Shown: positions 12,201 through 20,051 of the stretch, in pieces
Layout of the letters: the number at the start of each line of letters is the position of its first letter
Position numbering within the stretch: position 1 is the stretch's first letter
DNA from: PFJX01 sp963713085
Lineage (GTDB): Bacteria > Pseudomonadota > Gammaproteobacteria > Burkholderiales > Thiobacillaceae
Direction: 5' to 3'
NCBI GenBank assembly: GCA_963713085.1
Contig: CAVQKQ010000026.1
Coordinates: 62,001 to 126,000, forward strand
DNA: 64,000 nucleotides
The notes under the pieces: model-generated
The model's input: the letters and a program-made list of their open reading frames with translations, nothing else
What the model was told of the DNA's origin: nothing
The model's database searches: none
Program-made: the position numbers and the translations under genes

Positions 12201-12720
12201 TGGCATAGAGCACTTTGAGGGGCCGGCCTCTGCGGATCGATGACGCCAGAAATCGGGACCGGGCCGTGCTCAGGGTCTCCGCCAGCCGGTTCGGAGTGCT
12301 ATCGTCCTTGATCAGGTAGGCATTCGCACCGGCCCTGAGTGCGGCCACCACGGATTCCTCGTTGCCCGTGGCGGTGAGAATGACCACCGCCGCCGGAATA
12401 TCCGAAGCGCGGATATGGGCAAGAAGCTCCATGCCGTTGCCGTCCGGCAGGTGTAGGTCGCACAGCACCACATCCGGCCGGACCTGCCCGGCAAGCATGG
12501 CCTTGGCCTGGGCCAGGTTTCCGGCGATGTCCAGGACATGGCCAGGAGCCGACCGGGTCAGCGCATGTTCGATGATCGCCACATAGATGGCGTCATCCTC
12601 GACGTAGAGAATTCGCAAAGCCTTGGCCTCACTTGAGATAAGTCTGGCGATTTCGCGATGCGTGCTTTCCCGCGAAGGGAAGATGTGTATCCGGTCAGGG
12701 CATTCGCTCGGGCCGTTCAT
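9283..12720 (-). CDS. REC-REC-PAS-PAS-GGDEF-EAL-REC multidomain c-di-GMP protein
   Basis: A 1145-residue soluble protein. Domains in order are receiver 1 (about 35-150, VLCDLHLPDGNG), receiver 2 (about 165-290, VVLDFRMPRND), two PAS domains (about 310-550), GGDEF (about 570-730), EAL (about 745-995) and receiver 3 (about 1010-1125, VILSDQRMPEMSG, KPWDD). The cyclase motif reads GGDAF (10786-10800), with the metal-binding Glu replaced, so it is probably inactive. EAL hallmarks EALLRW, DDFGTGYSS, LKID and GVETEAQ are present, so phosphodiesterase activity is likely. It is the first gene of the operon; no promoter was identified in the preceding 260 bases. Three receivers in one chain are unusual. 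Confidence 0.92.
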   Translation of the reverse strand: MNGPSECPDRIHIFPSRESTHREIARLISSEAKALRILYVEDDAIYVAIIEHALTRSAPGHVLDIAGNLAQAKAMLAGQVRPDVVLCDLHLPDGNGMELLAHIRASDIPAAVVILTATGNEESVVAALRAGANAYLIKDDSTPNRLAETLSTARSRFLASSIRRGRPLKVLYATDAEDGAGKLQTQLACCAPHFHVDIVHSPGDLLSRLSTDLTGALQYDAVVLDFRMPRNDTLGTVRELREKRNHTLPIIVLAEHGNEGVAAQALMLGVDDYVIKHDGYQQALPTQIENVCQNRELLRDRATLEESEARIRLLLDSTAEAIYGNDLEGRCTFVNPAFLRVLGYDQAEDLLGKPVHGLIHHSHADGSPYPREDCPIYQAYRHDEAIHREDEVFWHRDGHPIPVEYWSYPMHRDGAVVGAVATFFDISERKRAEEKLRQAAMVFENTRDGVMITDARGRLQAVNQAFEAITGYPEEEAIGQDTAFLRSGHHDDAFFQAMGKTLASAGYWQGEVWNRRKNGEIYPEWLTISSVRDARGNTEHYVSVFTDLSQIKRNEAQLEHLAHYDPLTGLPNRALVQMRLDHALDRAKRHGQRIGILFIDLDHFKTVNESLGHAIGDELLVEVARRLKTRVREEDTLGRVGGDAFALLLEPIDEAQEAVDVARDLHGMLAQPFHCTDQHDVFLGASIGICIFPGDGESVASLLRGAESAMYQAKESGRNQTCCYDARMNTNALAKLELETALRKALERGEFLLHYQPKVDLQSGQIKGAEALLRWRKQSGELVSPGHFIPLAERTGLIVPLGAWAIDEACRQIRAWQDAGMGEVHVAVNVSARQFRAGDLLDTISNALRRHGIPARLLELELTESMLMEDPQATIGLLQQLKDLGVNLALDDFGTGYSSFAYLGRFPIDTLKIDQSFVRNIASEPSDASIVSAIIGLAQRLRLRVVAEGVETEAQLGYLKKLGCELIQGYLVGRPVAPDEFVAMINRERPVSRVPAGETDTPRTLLLVDDEPYILSALKRMLRGEGYQILSANSASEGLELMAKNDVQVILSDQRMPEMSGTEFLGRVKDLYPDTVRIVLSGFSDLETIIQAVNQGAIYKFLSKPWDDALLREQIRDAFRYFEAILKNRSQSSNPGEQKQAMGAP

Positions 12721-12911
12721 CTGGACTTGTTATCGGCCTGCTCTGTTTGAACTTGAGGCATTGCCCTGAAACGGGGGGACGTCCGGTGCTTGAAATGTCA
12801 AGACATCGGCTGAAGGAGCTGGTTGGGAGGCCGATTTGGGCCAGGGTGGCCAAGGCAAGGCGATCGCCACCGGTCTTCGCGAACGTGAGGCGAGGCACAG
12901 AAAGGTTGTAA

Positions 12912-12946
12912 GGCGGGATGCTCCGCAGGGCCAAGCGGGGCATCCC
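12912..12946 (-). terminator. Hairpin after the 12982-13545 gene
   Basis: A 12-base stem with one G-T pair (12915-12926 with 12935-12946, loop AGGGCCAA) lies about 36 bases past the stop of the unknown gene. It is followed on the minus strand by the moderately T-rich ACAACCTTTCT. A second GC-rich inverted repeat lies between it and the gene. No other gene was found in 12721-12981. Confidence 0.45.
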
Positions 12947-12981
12947 GGCGGGGACAGGCCATGCCCGCCCCGCGGTGTGGC

Positions 12982-13545
12982 TCAGACCGGGCCGCGCGCT
13001 TCCCGCTTGGCGGCGATGGTCCGGCTTAGTGCTTCATCGAGGGAAACGGCCTCGTATTTGGGTTTGTAGTCCTTGCTGGCCTGGAACACGGTAAGGACCT
13101 TGTCGGCGCTGGACTGGCCCTTGAAGTCGCTCTTCTCCAGCTTGAATTCGTCCATCAGCTCGTTCCACACCAGGCCGTCGGTCATGGGAATGAGGGAAAG
13201 ATTGGCGCCGTCGATCTCCAGCTTCATGGGCTTGGCGATGTTGACCACATACAGCACGGCGCACATGTCGGGGGCGAAGGCGGGCTGGTATTTCTCCAGG
13301 AAGGTCTTGATGTCGGCCATCTCGTCCATGGAACCGGCCACCAGCTTGATCCTGTCGGCATCGGTCAGCATGACGGAGGCCAGCAGGCCGACCACCGGGG
13401 GTTTGCGGCGCCCCTGTTCGTCGGCGATCTCTCCTTCCACCAGCACCAGGTCGCCCCGATAGGCGGTATAGGCCTTGGAGGTGGTGGCCTCCTTGAAGTT
13501 GGAGTTGTACAACAGTCCTCGAGCTTCGTAGTCGTCCAGCAGCAT
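12982..13545 (-). CDS. Unrecognised soluble protein downstream of nifF
   Basis: The 187-residue protein (MLLDDYEARGLLYNSNFKEA) has no signal peptide, membrane segment or Cys motif. It is predicted to be a mixed alpha/beta protein with conserved-looking stretches DLVLVEGEIADEQGRRKPPV and GANLSLIPMTDGLVW. I do not recognise the family. It lies 216 bases downstream of nifF on the same strand and may be read from the nifF promoter, because I see no clear sigma-54 element in that gap. Codon use matches the neighbours, so it is likely a real gene. Confidence 0.65.
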   Translation of the reverse strand: MLLDDYEARGLLYNSNFKEATTSKAYTAYRGDLVLVEGEIADEQGRRKPPVVGLLASVMLTDADRIKLVAGSMDEMADIKTFLEKYQPAFAPDMCAVLYVVNIAKPMKLEIDGANLSLIPMTDGLVWNELMDEFKLEKSDFKGQSSADKVLTVFQASKDYKPKYEAVSLDEALSRTIAAKREARGPV

Positions 13546-13761
13546 GGCAATTCCTTGGTCGGGTCAATGGAAACTGATGGCAATCCGCAAGATCCGGGCC
13601 AGAGCCGCCATGTCCCCGAGGCGGCAGGAAAAACCAAGGACTATCAGGTGTTTAACTCGACTCCGAAGTCCTCTTTGGCGGCAACGGGTTGGGCTGAGTC
13701 CCGCCGCGACCGACAATCCGGCTGCATTTGGAGGAAAACCGACAAGCCGGACGCCGTAATC

Positions 13762-14304
13762 TCAAGGTTCGAAATTGAAGTCCCTGGCGATCAGCCGCAG
13801 CCAGGTTTCCAGGCGATCGTCGGTGAGCATCTTCTGGTTATCCTGGTCCAGGGCCAGGCCGACGAACCGGTCGTCCACCAAGGCCTTGGAATCCATGAAG
13901 TCATAGCCGTCCGTGGGCCAGGCCCCCACCACCCGGGCGCCCCGGGCCGTGACGAAGAGATGGATCTTGCCCATGGCGTCTAGGAAGTTGTCGCCGTATT
14001 TCTCCTGGTCGCCCAGGCCGTACAACGCCACGGTCTTGCCGCTGAAGTCCACGTCCACCAGGCGGGGGAGGAACTCGGCCCAGCTCTCGTTCTGGCAATC
14101 CGCTTCCAGACCCGGCAACTGGCCTTCGCCCAGGGTGGAGGTACCCAGTATCAGGTAGTCGTAGCCGGCCACCAGTTCGGGCGTGGCCTTATTGACGTTG
14201 AGGGGATCGGCCATGGTTTCGTCGTCGAAGTGCTTCTTGATCATCTTGGCGATCCTGCGGGTATTGCCGGTACTGCTGCCGAAAAAAATGCCGATTCGGG
14301 CCAT
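13762..14304 (-). CDS. nifF: Nitrogenase-type long-chain flavodoxin NifF
   Basis: The 180-residue protein starts MARIGIFFGSSTGNTRRIAK, giving the FMN phosphate loop SSTGNT. It continues with TMADPLNVNKATPE, LILGTSTLGEGQLPG, ESWAEFLP, GKTVALYGLGDQEKYGDNF and VGAWPTDGYDF, the pattern of NifF-type flavodoxins that donate electrons to the nitrogenase Fe protein. Length fits the long-chain class. An AAGGA ribosome site lies just before the ATG. A sigma-54 promoter (14367-14384) and a NifA site (14457-14472) precede it, so it should be induced with the other nif operons. Confidence 0.93.
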   Translation of the reverse strand: MARIGIFFGSSTGNTRRIAKMIKKHFDDETMADPLNVNKATPELVAGYDYLILGTSTLGEGQLPGLEADCQNESWAEFLPRLVDVDFSGKTVALYGLGDQEKYGDNFLDAMGKIHLFVTARGARVVGAWPTDGYDFMDSKALVDDRFVGLALDQDNQKMLTDDRLETWLRLIARDFNFEP

Positions 14305-14366
14305 GGTGCGTCCTTGCTGAATGTGAGAGGTCGGTATTCAAGCCCCGGAGGGCATCCGTCTTGGAG

Positions 14367-14384
14367 AAGCAAGCCTCAAGCCAA
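14367..14384 (-). promoter_or_regulatory. Sigma-54 promoter of nifF
   Basis: The minus strand reads TTGGCTTGAGGCTTGCTT. The -24 GG and -12 GC are exactly 10 bases apart, and TTGGC and TTGC both match the consensus. The predicted start is about 50 bases before the nifF ATG. Confidence 0.8.
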
Positions 14385-14456
14385 GCTCGGCGGCATTGTG
14401 CGGGTCCGGCAACCCATTGATTTGAAGGGTATGTAGAGGGCCGGGCCACGCCGGGC

Positions 14457-14472
14457 TGTTGTGAAAGCTACA
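14457..14472 (-). promoter_or_regulatory. NifA binding site (UAS) for nifF
   Basis: A perfect TGT-N10-ACA palindrome (TGTAGCTTTCACAACA on the minus strand) lies about 75-90 bases upstream of the nifF -24 element, the usual range for NifA sites. Confidence 0.78.
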
Positions 14473-14509
14473 AAGTGTGTGTAACCGCGATATAAACAGC
14501 GGAATCGGC

Positions 14510-16441
14510 CTATCCGATCTCCGTCAAGGCCGGGGTGCTCAACTCCACACGGTTGCGTCCCTGGGATTTGGCCCGGTAGAGGGCGCGATCGGCCTGGGCA
14601 AGGGCGATCTCCGCCATATTGCCGATGTCGGGATCTCCGGCCTGAAGTTGGGTGACGCCTATGCTCACGCTGATGTGTACCTGACCATGCTCCGTCTCCA
14701 GAGGGCTCCTGGAGACCTGTACCCGCAACCGGTCGGCGAATTCCAGGGCGTTCTCGGAATCGCTGCCCAGCAACAGCACGGCGAACTCCTCTCCGCCCAG
14801 CCTGCCCGCAAGGTCGACCTTGCGCAGGCAGCTGTTCATTACGCCGGCGAAGTGTTTCAGGGCCTTGTCTCCCGTGGCATGGCCGTAGCGGTCGTTGACC
14901 GCCTTGAAATGGTCCAGGTCCAGCATTAGCAGGGCGGCGGTCTGTTGTTCGAAGCGGCGCAGACGGGCTACTTCCTTGTCCAACTGGGCCAGGAAGTGGC
15001 GGCGGTTGGGCAGGCCGGTCAGCGGGTCGGTGGTGGCCAGGGTCTGGAGTTCCGCCTCCATCCGCTTGCGCATGCTGATGTCCTGTTTGATGCCGATGAA
15101 GTGGCGGATCGCCCCGGCTTCATCCTTGACCGGGTCTATGATCAGTTCTTCGTGGTACAGCGTGCCATCCTTCTTCTTGTTGACGATCTCGCCACGCCAA
15201 GTTTCGCCCGTCAGGATGGTATGCCACATGTCCGTGTAGAACGGCTTGTCCTGGCAGCCGGATTGCAACAGTTCGGCGGGGCGCTTGCCCAGGGATTCTT
15301 CCAGGCTGTAGCCGGTCAGGGCCTCGAAGGCGGGATTGACCCACTCGACCACGGCATTGCGATCGGTGATGACCACGGCGTTGGCCGCCGCCTTCAGGGC
15401 GGAGACCAGCAGGCGGTCCCGTGCCTGTGCGGAACGGCGTTCGCTGATGTTTCGGAATGAGGCGACGGCACCGTCGAGGACGCCGTCGAGCAGGATGGGG
15501 GCCACGGTCAATTCCACGGGGAATCGGCTGCCGTCCTTCATGAAGAACCAGTCTTCCTGGTGCCGGGTATGCCCGTCCCGCAAGGTCCGAAGTATGGGGC
15601 AATCCCCCGGCTTGTAGGCCAGGCTGCCTTGCCGGCTGTGGTGGAACAGGGCATGCGGATCATGGTCCAGTACGTCCGCCTCGTGGTAGCCGAGCATTGC
15701 CAGGGCGGCCGGGTTGATGAAGGTGCAGCGCCCGTCGCGATCCACGCCGAACACGCCCTCGCCCAGGGCGGACAGGAGTTGATCGCGTTCCTGGGCCTGC
15801 TGGGCGATTCGGAAGGCGGCGGCTTTGCTCTCGGTGATATCCTCCGCCACCCCGGTCCAGCGGTCGACGCGACCCGACGCGTCCCGCACCGGGAAACTGC
15901 GGGCGTGGACCCAGCGGATGGTGTCGTCGGGTCGGACCACCCGGTATTCCTCATCGAAGCTGCCCGGTTCCGTCAGCTCCCTTTGCAAGGCCTGGGCCAC
16001 GCGCGCGCGATCATCAGGGTGAACCGCCACGGTGAAAGCAGCGGGGTCTTGATATAGGCTGTCGCGACTGCGTCCCCAGATCGTCTCGTAGGCCTTGCTG
16101 ATGTATAGGACTTCGTCCCGGTTGCGCACCCAGAACACCAGGTTGCTGTTGTCGGCGATTTGACGAAAGCGCAGTTCGCTTTCCGCGTGGTGTCGTTCCT
16201 TGGCGCGCAATTGCTGGTACCTGATGGCCAGCAGGACCAGCAGGATCAAAGCGATAAGGGAGGTCAGCACGGCGAGGCCCGGCGCAGGCCAGTACCGAGC
16301 CAATCCATACCACCAGGAGAAGGTCGGCGTGCCGCCGGGGGTGTCGGGTTCCGCGGCCCACAGGGGAGAGGACAAACCAAGCCACAGCGCCGGAGGGAAC
16401 CAGGCGACGAAACCGAGAATGTTGGCGCGCTTGTGTTTCAT
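14510..16441 (-). CDS. Membrane PAS-PAS-PAS diguanylate cyclase
   Basis: The 643-residue protein has an N-terminal hydrophobic segment (residues about 8-28, ending WAAEP, possibly a signal sequence) and a transmembrane helix at about 54-75. Three PAS domains follow (about 90-215, 220-345 and 350-470; WGRSRDSLY, GYHEADVLD, ALTGYSLEESLGK), then a GGDEF domain with TDPLTGLPNRR and active-site RLGGEEF. No inhibitory RxxD motif is obvious. It should synthesise c-di-GMP. The gene lies between nifF and the iscA-nifUS operon, and its stop is 38 bases from the nifF NifA site. It may sense redox or energy state; the ligand is unknown. Confidence 0.92.
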   Translation of the reverse strand: MKHKRANILGFVAWFPPALWLGLSSPLWAAEPDTPGGTPTFSWWYGLARYWPAPGLAVLTSLIALILLVLLAIRYQQLRAKERHHAESELRFRQIADNSNLVFWVRNRDEVLYISKAYETIWGRSRDSLYQDPAAFTVAVHPDDRARVAQALQRELTEPGSFDEEYRVVRPDDTIRWVHARSFPVRDASGRVDRWTGVAEDITESKAAAFRIAQQAQERDQLLSALGEGVFGVDRDGRCTFINPAALAMLGYHEADVLDHDPHALFHHSRQGSLAYKPGDCPILRTLRDGHTRHQEDWFFMKDGSRFPVELTVAPILLDGVLDGAVASFRNISERRSAQARDRLLVSALKAAANAVVITDRNAVVEWVNPAFEALTGYSLEESLGKRPAELLQSGCQDKPFYTDMWHTILTGETWRGEIVNKKKDGTLYHEELIIDPVKDEAGAIRHFIGIKQDISMRKRMEAELQTLATTDPLTGLPNRRHFLAQLDKEVARLRRFEQQTAALLMLDLDHFKAVNDRYGHATGDKALKHFAGVMNSCLRKVDLAGRLGGEEFAVLLLGSDSENALEFADRLRVQVSRSPLETEHGQVHISVSIGVTQLQAGDPDIGNMAEIALAQADRALYRAKSQGRNRVELSTPALTEIG

Positions 16442-16577
16442 GATGGGCTAGGCATCAAACCGATATGCCCTTACTTAACTCTAGGAAAAACTCCTAGGTC
16501 CAATTGCATAGCCTACTCGGCTGAGCAGGTCGCTTCCAGCAGTTGGCGGCATCAACCGAAACATCGCATCCGGAATC

Positions 16578-16593
16578 TGTCGCAAATGCTACA
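16578..16593 (+). promoter_or_regulatory. NifA binding site (UAS) for iscA-nifUS
   Basis: A perfect TGT-N10-ACA (TGTCGCAAATGCTACA) lies about 95 bases before the -24 element. The spacer between it and the promoter is AT-rich (AATTAATTCAAACAAAACAG) and could bind IHF, but no good IHF match was found. Confidence 0.8.
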
Positions 16594-16686
16594 AGCCCAT
16601 GGGCTAGTGGGCTTCCCCACAGGGAGATTGGCCGAATGTGCGTGAATTAATTCAAACAAAACAGATGGTTAATCATTGCTTGCAGA

Positions 16687-16704
16687 CTGGCATGTCGTTT
16701 GCGA
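16687..16704 (+). promoter_or_regulatory. Sigma-54 promoter of iscA-nifU-nifS
   Basis: The sequence CTGGCATGTCGTTTGCGA has GG at 16689-16690 and GC at 16701-16702, the exact 10-base spacing, with TGGCA and TTTGC boxes. The predicted start is near 16714, 29 bases before the iscA ATG. Confidence 0.85.
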
Positions 16705-16742
16705 AAGGTGAGTCGTATCCGACTTTTTCCAGGAGCCTCACC

Positions 16743-17066
16743 ATGATCAATCTGACCCCCAGCGCCGCAGCGGCCATCGACAAGTTCATCAAGGGCAACG
16801 ACGCCCCCGTGGCCGGGCTGCGTATCGCCATCTCCGGCGGCGGCTGTTCCGGTTTCCAGTACGGCATGCGCCTGGAAGAGACCAAGGCCGAGGACGACAT
16901 GGTGGTGGAGATCGGCGGCGTGACCCTGCTGGTGGACCCCTTCTCCGCGCCGCTGCTTGAGGGCGTCGTCGTGGACTTCGTCGACAGCCTGAACGGCTCC
17001 GGCTTCAAGTTCGAAAATCCCAACGCGACCAGCAGCTGTGCCTGCGGGTCCTCCTTCTCCGCTTAA
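16743..17066 (+). CDS. IscA/HesB-like A-type Fe-S carrier of the nif operon
   Basis: A 107-residue A-type carrier (MINLTPSAAAAIDKFIK). The three conserved cysteines are in SGGGCSGFQYG and the C-terminal SSCACGSSF. It binds and transfers Fe-S clusters, here probably to nitrogenase proteins together with NifU. The start at 16743 is preferred to an upstream in-frame ATG at 16638, because that codon lies before the sigma-54 start; an AGGAG ribosome site precedes 16743. It is the first gene of the iscA-nifU-nifS operon, 12 bases before nifU, equivalent to iscA-nif of Azotobacter. Confidence 0.92.
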   Translation: MINLTPSAAAAIDKFIKGNDAPVAGLRIAISGGGCSGFQYGMRLEETKAEDDMVVEIGGVTLLVDPFSAPLLEGVVVDFVDSLNGSGFKFENPNATSSCACGSSFSA

Positions 17067-17078
17067 AGGACGACGACC

Positions 17079-17975
17079 ATGTGGGACTATTCAGACAAGG
17101 TCAAGGAACACTTCTTCAGCCCGCGCAATTCCGGCGCCATGGACGATGCCAATGCGGTCGGCGACGTGGGCTCCATCAACTGTGGCGACGCCCTGCGCCT
17201 GATGCTCAAGGTGGATCCGGACACGGAGACCATTCAGGATGCCCGCTTCCAGACCTTCGGTTGCGGTTCCGCCATCGCCTCCTCCTCGGCCCTGACCGAG
17301 ATCATCAAGGGCATGAAGCTGGACGATGCCCTCAAGGTCTCCAACCAGGACATCGCCGACTACCTGGACGGCCTGCCCCCGGAAAAGATGCACTGCTCGG
17401 TGATGGGCCGCGAGGCCCTGCAGGCCGCCGTCGCCAACTACCGCGGCGTGGAGTGGAAGGACGACCATGAGGAAGGCGCCCTGATCTGCAAGTGCTTCGC
17501 CGTGGACGCGGTGCTCATCGAGGACACCATCCGCGCCAACAACCTCTCCAGCGTGGAGGAAGTGACCAACTATACAAAGGCCGGTGGCGGTTGTTCCTCC
17601 TGCCACGAAGGCATCGAGGAGATCCTGGTCAAGGTCATGGCGGAGCGGGGCGAAACCTTCAATCCCCACGCGGTGGTCGCCAAGAAAGAGGAAGAAAAGC
17701 CCGGCAAGCTCAACAACCTGCAGCGCATCCGCCGCATCGAGATGGTGCTGGAGTCGGTCCGACCGCAACTGCAAAGGGACCACGGCGACATCGAGCTGGT
17801 GGATGTGGACGGCAAGACCATCTACGTGAACATGATCGGCGCTTGCGCCGGCTGCCAGATGGAAGCCGCCACCCTGGGCGGCATCCAGCAGCGCCTGATG
17901 GAGGAGCTGGGCGAGATGGTCAAGGTGGTGCCCTCACGGGCCGGTTCCTACACCCGGGCGGTGAGCCACGTTTAA
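17079..17975 (+). CDS. nifU: Fe-S cluster scaffold NifU
   Basis: The 298-residue protein has the full three-domain layout. The IscU-like N-terminus is MWDYSDKVKEHFFSPRNSG with Cys in NCGDALRL, FGCGSAIASSS and KMHCSVMG. The central [2Fe-2S] domain has ICKCFAV and AGGGCSSCHEG. The C-terminal Nfu domain has GACAGCQMEAATLGGIQ. It assembles [4Fe-4S] clusters with sulfur from NifS and delivers them to nitrogenase and NifB. An AAGGA ribosome site is present. All cluster cysteines look intact. Confidence 0.97.
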   Translation: MWDYSDKVKEHFFSPRNSGAMDDANAVGDVGSINCGDALRLMLKVDPDTETIQDARFQTFGCGSAIASSSALTEIIKGMKLDDALKVSNQDIADYLDGLPPEKMHCSVMGREALQAAVANYRGVEWKDDHEEGALICKCFAVDAVLIEDTIRANNLSSVEEVTNYTKAGGGCSSCHEGIEEILVKVMAERGETFNPHAVVAKKEEEKPGKLNNLQRIRRIEMVLESVRPQLQRDHGDIELVDVDGKTIYVNMIGACAGCQMEAATLGGIQQRLMEELGEMVKVVPSRAGSYTRAVSHV

Positions 17976-17980
17976 CCCAT

Positions 17981-18082
17981 AACTCCCTCTCCTCCGGGAG
18001 AGGGTTGGGGTGAGGGAACGACCCCGGATATTCCACGCGTGCTCCCTCTCCCCCAGCCCCTCCCCCGTCGGGGGAGGGGAGC
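17981..18082 (+). repeat. GC-rich REP-like inverted repeat pair between nifU and nifS
   Basis: Two hairpins sit in the 124-base gap. One is CCCTCTCC-TCCG-GGAGAGGG at 17985-18004. The other is a 10-bp stem at 18057-18066 / 18070-18079. Between them, GGTTGGGGTGAGGG and CTCCCTCTCCCCCAGCCCC also pair, so the element can fold as one large structure. A close relative is at 49105-49195. The hairpin may stabilise or attenuate the transcript inside the operon. Confidence 0.75.
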
Positions 18083-18099
18083 CAACCGAGGAATCGAAT

Positions 18100-19308
18100 A
18101 TGGACGGCATTTATCTCGACAACAACGCCACCACCCGGGTGGACGAAGCGGTGGTGGCGGAAATGCTGCCTTACTTCACCGAGCAGTTCGGCAACCCCTC
18201 CTCCCTGCACAGCTTCGGCAACAAGGTGGGCCTGGCCATCAAGAAGGCCCGCATGCAGGTGCAGGAACTGCTGGGGGCCGAGCACGATTCGGAGATCATC
18301 TTCACCTCCTGCGGCACGGAATCCGACTCCACTGCCATCCTCTCGGCCTTGCGGGCGAACCCCGAGCGCAAGGAGATCATCACCACCACCATCGAGCATC
18401 CCGCCGTGCTGGCCCTTTGCAGCCACCTGGAGAAGGAGGGCTACAAGGTCCACTACCTCAAGGTGGACGAGAAGGGCCGGCTGGACCTGGCCGAGTATCA
18501 AAAGTTGCTCACCGACCAGGTGGCGGTGGTTTCGGTGATGTGGGCCAACAACGAAACCGGCAGTCTGTTCCCGGTCGAACAGATGGCGCAGATGGCCAAG
18601 GCCGCCGGCACCCTGTTCCATACCGACGCGGTGCAGGCCGTGGGCAAGATCCCCATGGACCTGAAGAGCTCCAGCATCGACATGCTTTCCCTGTCCGGCC
18701 ACAAGCTTCATGCCCCGAAGGGCATCGGTGTGCTGTACCTGAAGCGGGGCGTGCGGTTCCGGCCCCTGCTGCGGGGTGGTCACCAGGAGCGCGGGCGACG
18801 GGCCGGCACCGAGAACACCGCCTCCATCGTCGCCCTGGGCAAGGCCTGCGAACAGGCCATGGAGGCGATGCATTTCGAAAACACCGAGGTCATGCGCCTA
18901 CGCGACAAGCTGGAGGCGGCGATACTCGCCATGGTGCCGCGCGCCTTCGCCACCGGAGACGTGAGCAACCGCCTGCCCAACACCAGCAACATCGCCTTCG
19001 AATTCATCGAGGGCGAAGCGATCCTGCTGCTGCTGAACAAGTTCGGCATCGCCGCGTCGTCGGGTTCCGCCTGCACCTCCGGCAGCCTGGAGCCCAGCCA
19101 TGTGATGCGCGCCATGGGCATTCCCTACACCGCCGCCCATGGCACCATCCGCTTCTCCCTGTCCCGCTACACCACGGAAGAGGAGATTGACCGGGTCATC
19201 CAGGTGGTGCCGGAGATCGTCGCCCAGTTGCGCAGGCTATCCCCCTACTGGGGCGAGAACGGTCCGGCGGAAGAGCCGGAAAAGGCATTCGCGCCGGTCT
19301 ACGCCTGA
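18100..19308 (+). CDS. nifS: Cysteine desulfurase NifS
   Basis: The 402-residue PLP enzyme begins MDGIYLDNNATTRVDEAVV. The PLP lysine motif SLSGHKLHAPKGIGVLY and catalytic cysteine in SGSACTSGSLEPSHVM are present. The enzyme releases sulfur from cysteine for cluster assembly on NifU. The start at 18100 is chosen because YLDNNATT is the usual N-terminus; earlier in-frame codons run through the REP-like repeat. It is probably transcribed from the iscA promoter. Confidence 0.97.
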   Translation: MDGIYLDNNATTRVDEAVVAEMLPYFTEQFGNPSSLHSFGNKVGLAIKKARMQVQELLGAEHDSEIIFTSCGTESDSTAILSALRANPERKEIITTTIEHPAVLALCSHLEKEGYKVHYLKVDEKGRLDLAEYQKLLTDQVAVVSVMWANNETGSLFPVEQMAQMAKAAGTLFHTDAVQAVGKIPMDLKSSSIDMLSLSGHKLHAPKGIGVLYLKRGVRFRPLLRGGHQERGRRAGTENTASIVALGKACEQAMEAMHFENTEVMRLRDKLEAAILAMVPRAFATGDVSNRLPNTSNIAFEFIEGEAILLLLNKFGIAASSGSACTSGSLEPSHVMRAMGIPYTAAHGTIRFSLSRYTTEEEIDRVIQVVPEIVAQLRRLSPYWGENGPAEEPEKAFAPVYA

Positions 19309-19396
19309 GCCGTTCCGGCACGGGTTCGTCGAGCGGTGGGTCTGCTGCCGCTTACGTCCATGGCGATGGCGACATGGACGTTTCACTTGTGGTTTT

Positions 19397-19410
19397 TTGA
19401 TCCCGATCAG
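19397..19410 (+). promoter_or_regulatory. Possible FNR/ANR box upstream of the cytochrome c gene
   Basis: TTGATCCCGATCAG fits TTGAT-N4-ATCAA with one mismatch. It is 117 bases before the cytochrome start, in a 218-base gap after nifS that has no sigma-54 element I can see. This suggests oxygen-responsive control independent of NifA. Confidence 0.45.
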
Positions 19411-19526
19411 GGAAACCCAGCCAAAAATTCCAGCGCGGGGTAATACGAGCTATATCCTCACGACCAGCTGACAGCCGACCTGCCGAGTTGTGCTGGGATG
19501 GCGGGGAATGATAGAGGAGACGATCC

Positions 19527-19838
19527 ATGATGAAGATGTCGATGTTGATGTTGATGTGTGGAAGCCTGATGATCGCCGGCCAGGCTCTGGCAGGCGGTGA
19601 TGCCGCCGCCGGCAAGGCCAAGGCGGAAGCATGTACGGATTGCCACGGCGATGACGGCAAGGGGGACGAAGACAGCCCATCCATCGCGGGCATGCGCGCA
19701 ACGAACTTCGTCGACGCCATGAAGGGATACCAAACGGGTGCGCGCACCCATAAAAAGATGGTCAAGGTGCTGAAAAAACTCAACGATAAGGACATTGACG
19801 ACCTGGCGGCCTATTACGCGTCACTGAGTTGCAAGTAA
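19527..19838 (+). CDS. Small periplasmic class I cytochrome c
   Basis: The 103-residue precursor has a cleavable signal peptide (MMKMSMLMLMCGSLMIAGQALA), one heme motif CTDCH (residues 36-40) and a c4/c553-like fold ending DDLAAYYASLSCK. A candidate Met ligand is in KKMVKVL. A strong GAGGAG ribosome site precedes the ATG. It lies between nifS and nifV, a place with no cytochrome in Azotobacter. It has its own upstream region with an FNR-like box and is followed by a hairpin, so it looks like a single-gene unit. It could feed a high-affinity terminal oxidase; that is inference. Confidence 0.9.
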   Translation: MMKMSMLMLMCGSLMIAGQALAGGDAAAGKAKAEACTDCHGDDGKGDEDSPSIAGMRATNFVDAMKGYQTGARTHKKMVKVLKKLNDKDIDDLAAYYASLSCK

Positions 19839-19849
19839 AGTAACTCCAC

Positions 19850-19868
19850 CCGGCGTTCAATACGCCGG
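19850..19868 (+). terminator. Hairpin after the cytochrome c gene
   Basis: A perfect 7-bp stem CCGGCGT-TCAAT-ACGCCGG starts 12 bases after the stop. The downstream T-tract is weak (TACTTAT), so efficiency is uncertain. Confidence 0.5.
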
Positions 19869-19925
19869 TACTTATCGGGCGTTCCGCGGACAATCGCGCC
19901 GCGGGGCGCCTTTCTGATAAGCCCC

Positions 19926-19941
19926 TGTAGCAAATCCAACA
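19926..19941 (+). promoter_or_regulatory. NifA binding site (UAS) for nifV
   Basis: A perfect TGT-N10-ACA (TGTAGCAAATCCAACA) centred about 103 bases before the nifV -24 element. It closely resembles the iscA site. Confidence 0.8.
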
Positions 19942-20035
19942 ATCCTTTCCATCCGTGTCCTTGTGGACATGCGCCTGAGTCCCGTGCGCGGACTATCTAT
20001 CAGTAAAAACAACGGCTAGCGTTCAATTATTTGTG

Positions 20036-20051
20036 TGGCATGGGGTTTGCA
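20036..20051 (+). promoter_or_regulatory. Sigma-54 promoter of the nifV operon
   Basis: TGGCATGGGGTTTGCA with GG at 20037-20038 and GC at 20049-20050, exact spacing. The predicted start is near 20062, about 28 bases before nifV. Confidence 0.85.

Noticed and set aside
19956..19969. TGT-CCTTGTGG-ACA near nifV as a second NifA site
   Set aside because: The spacer is 8 bases, not 10.
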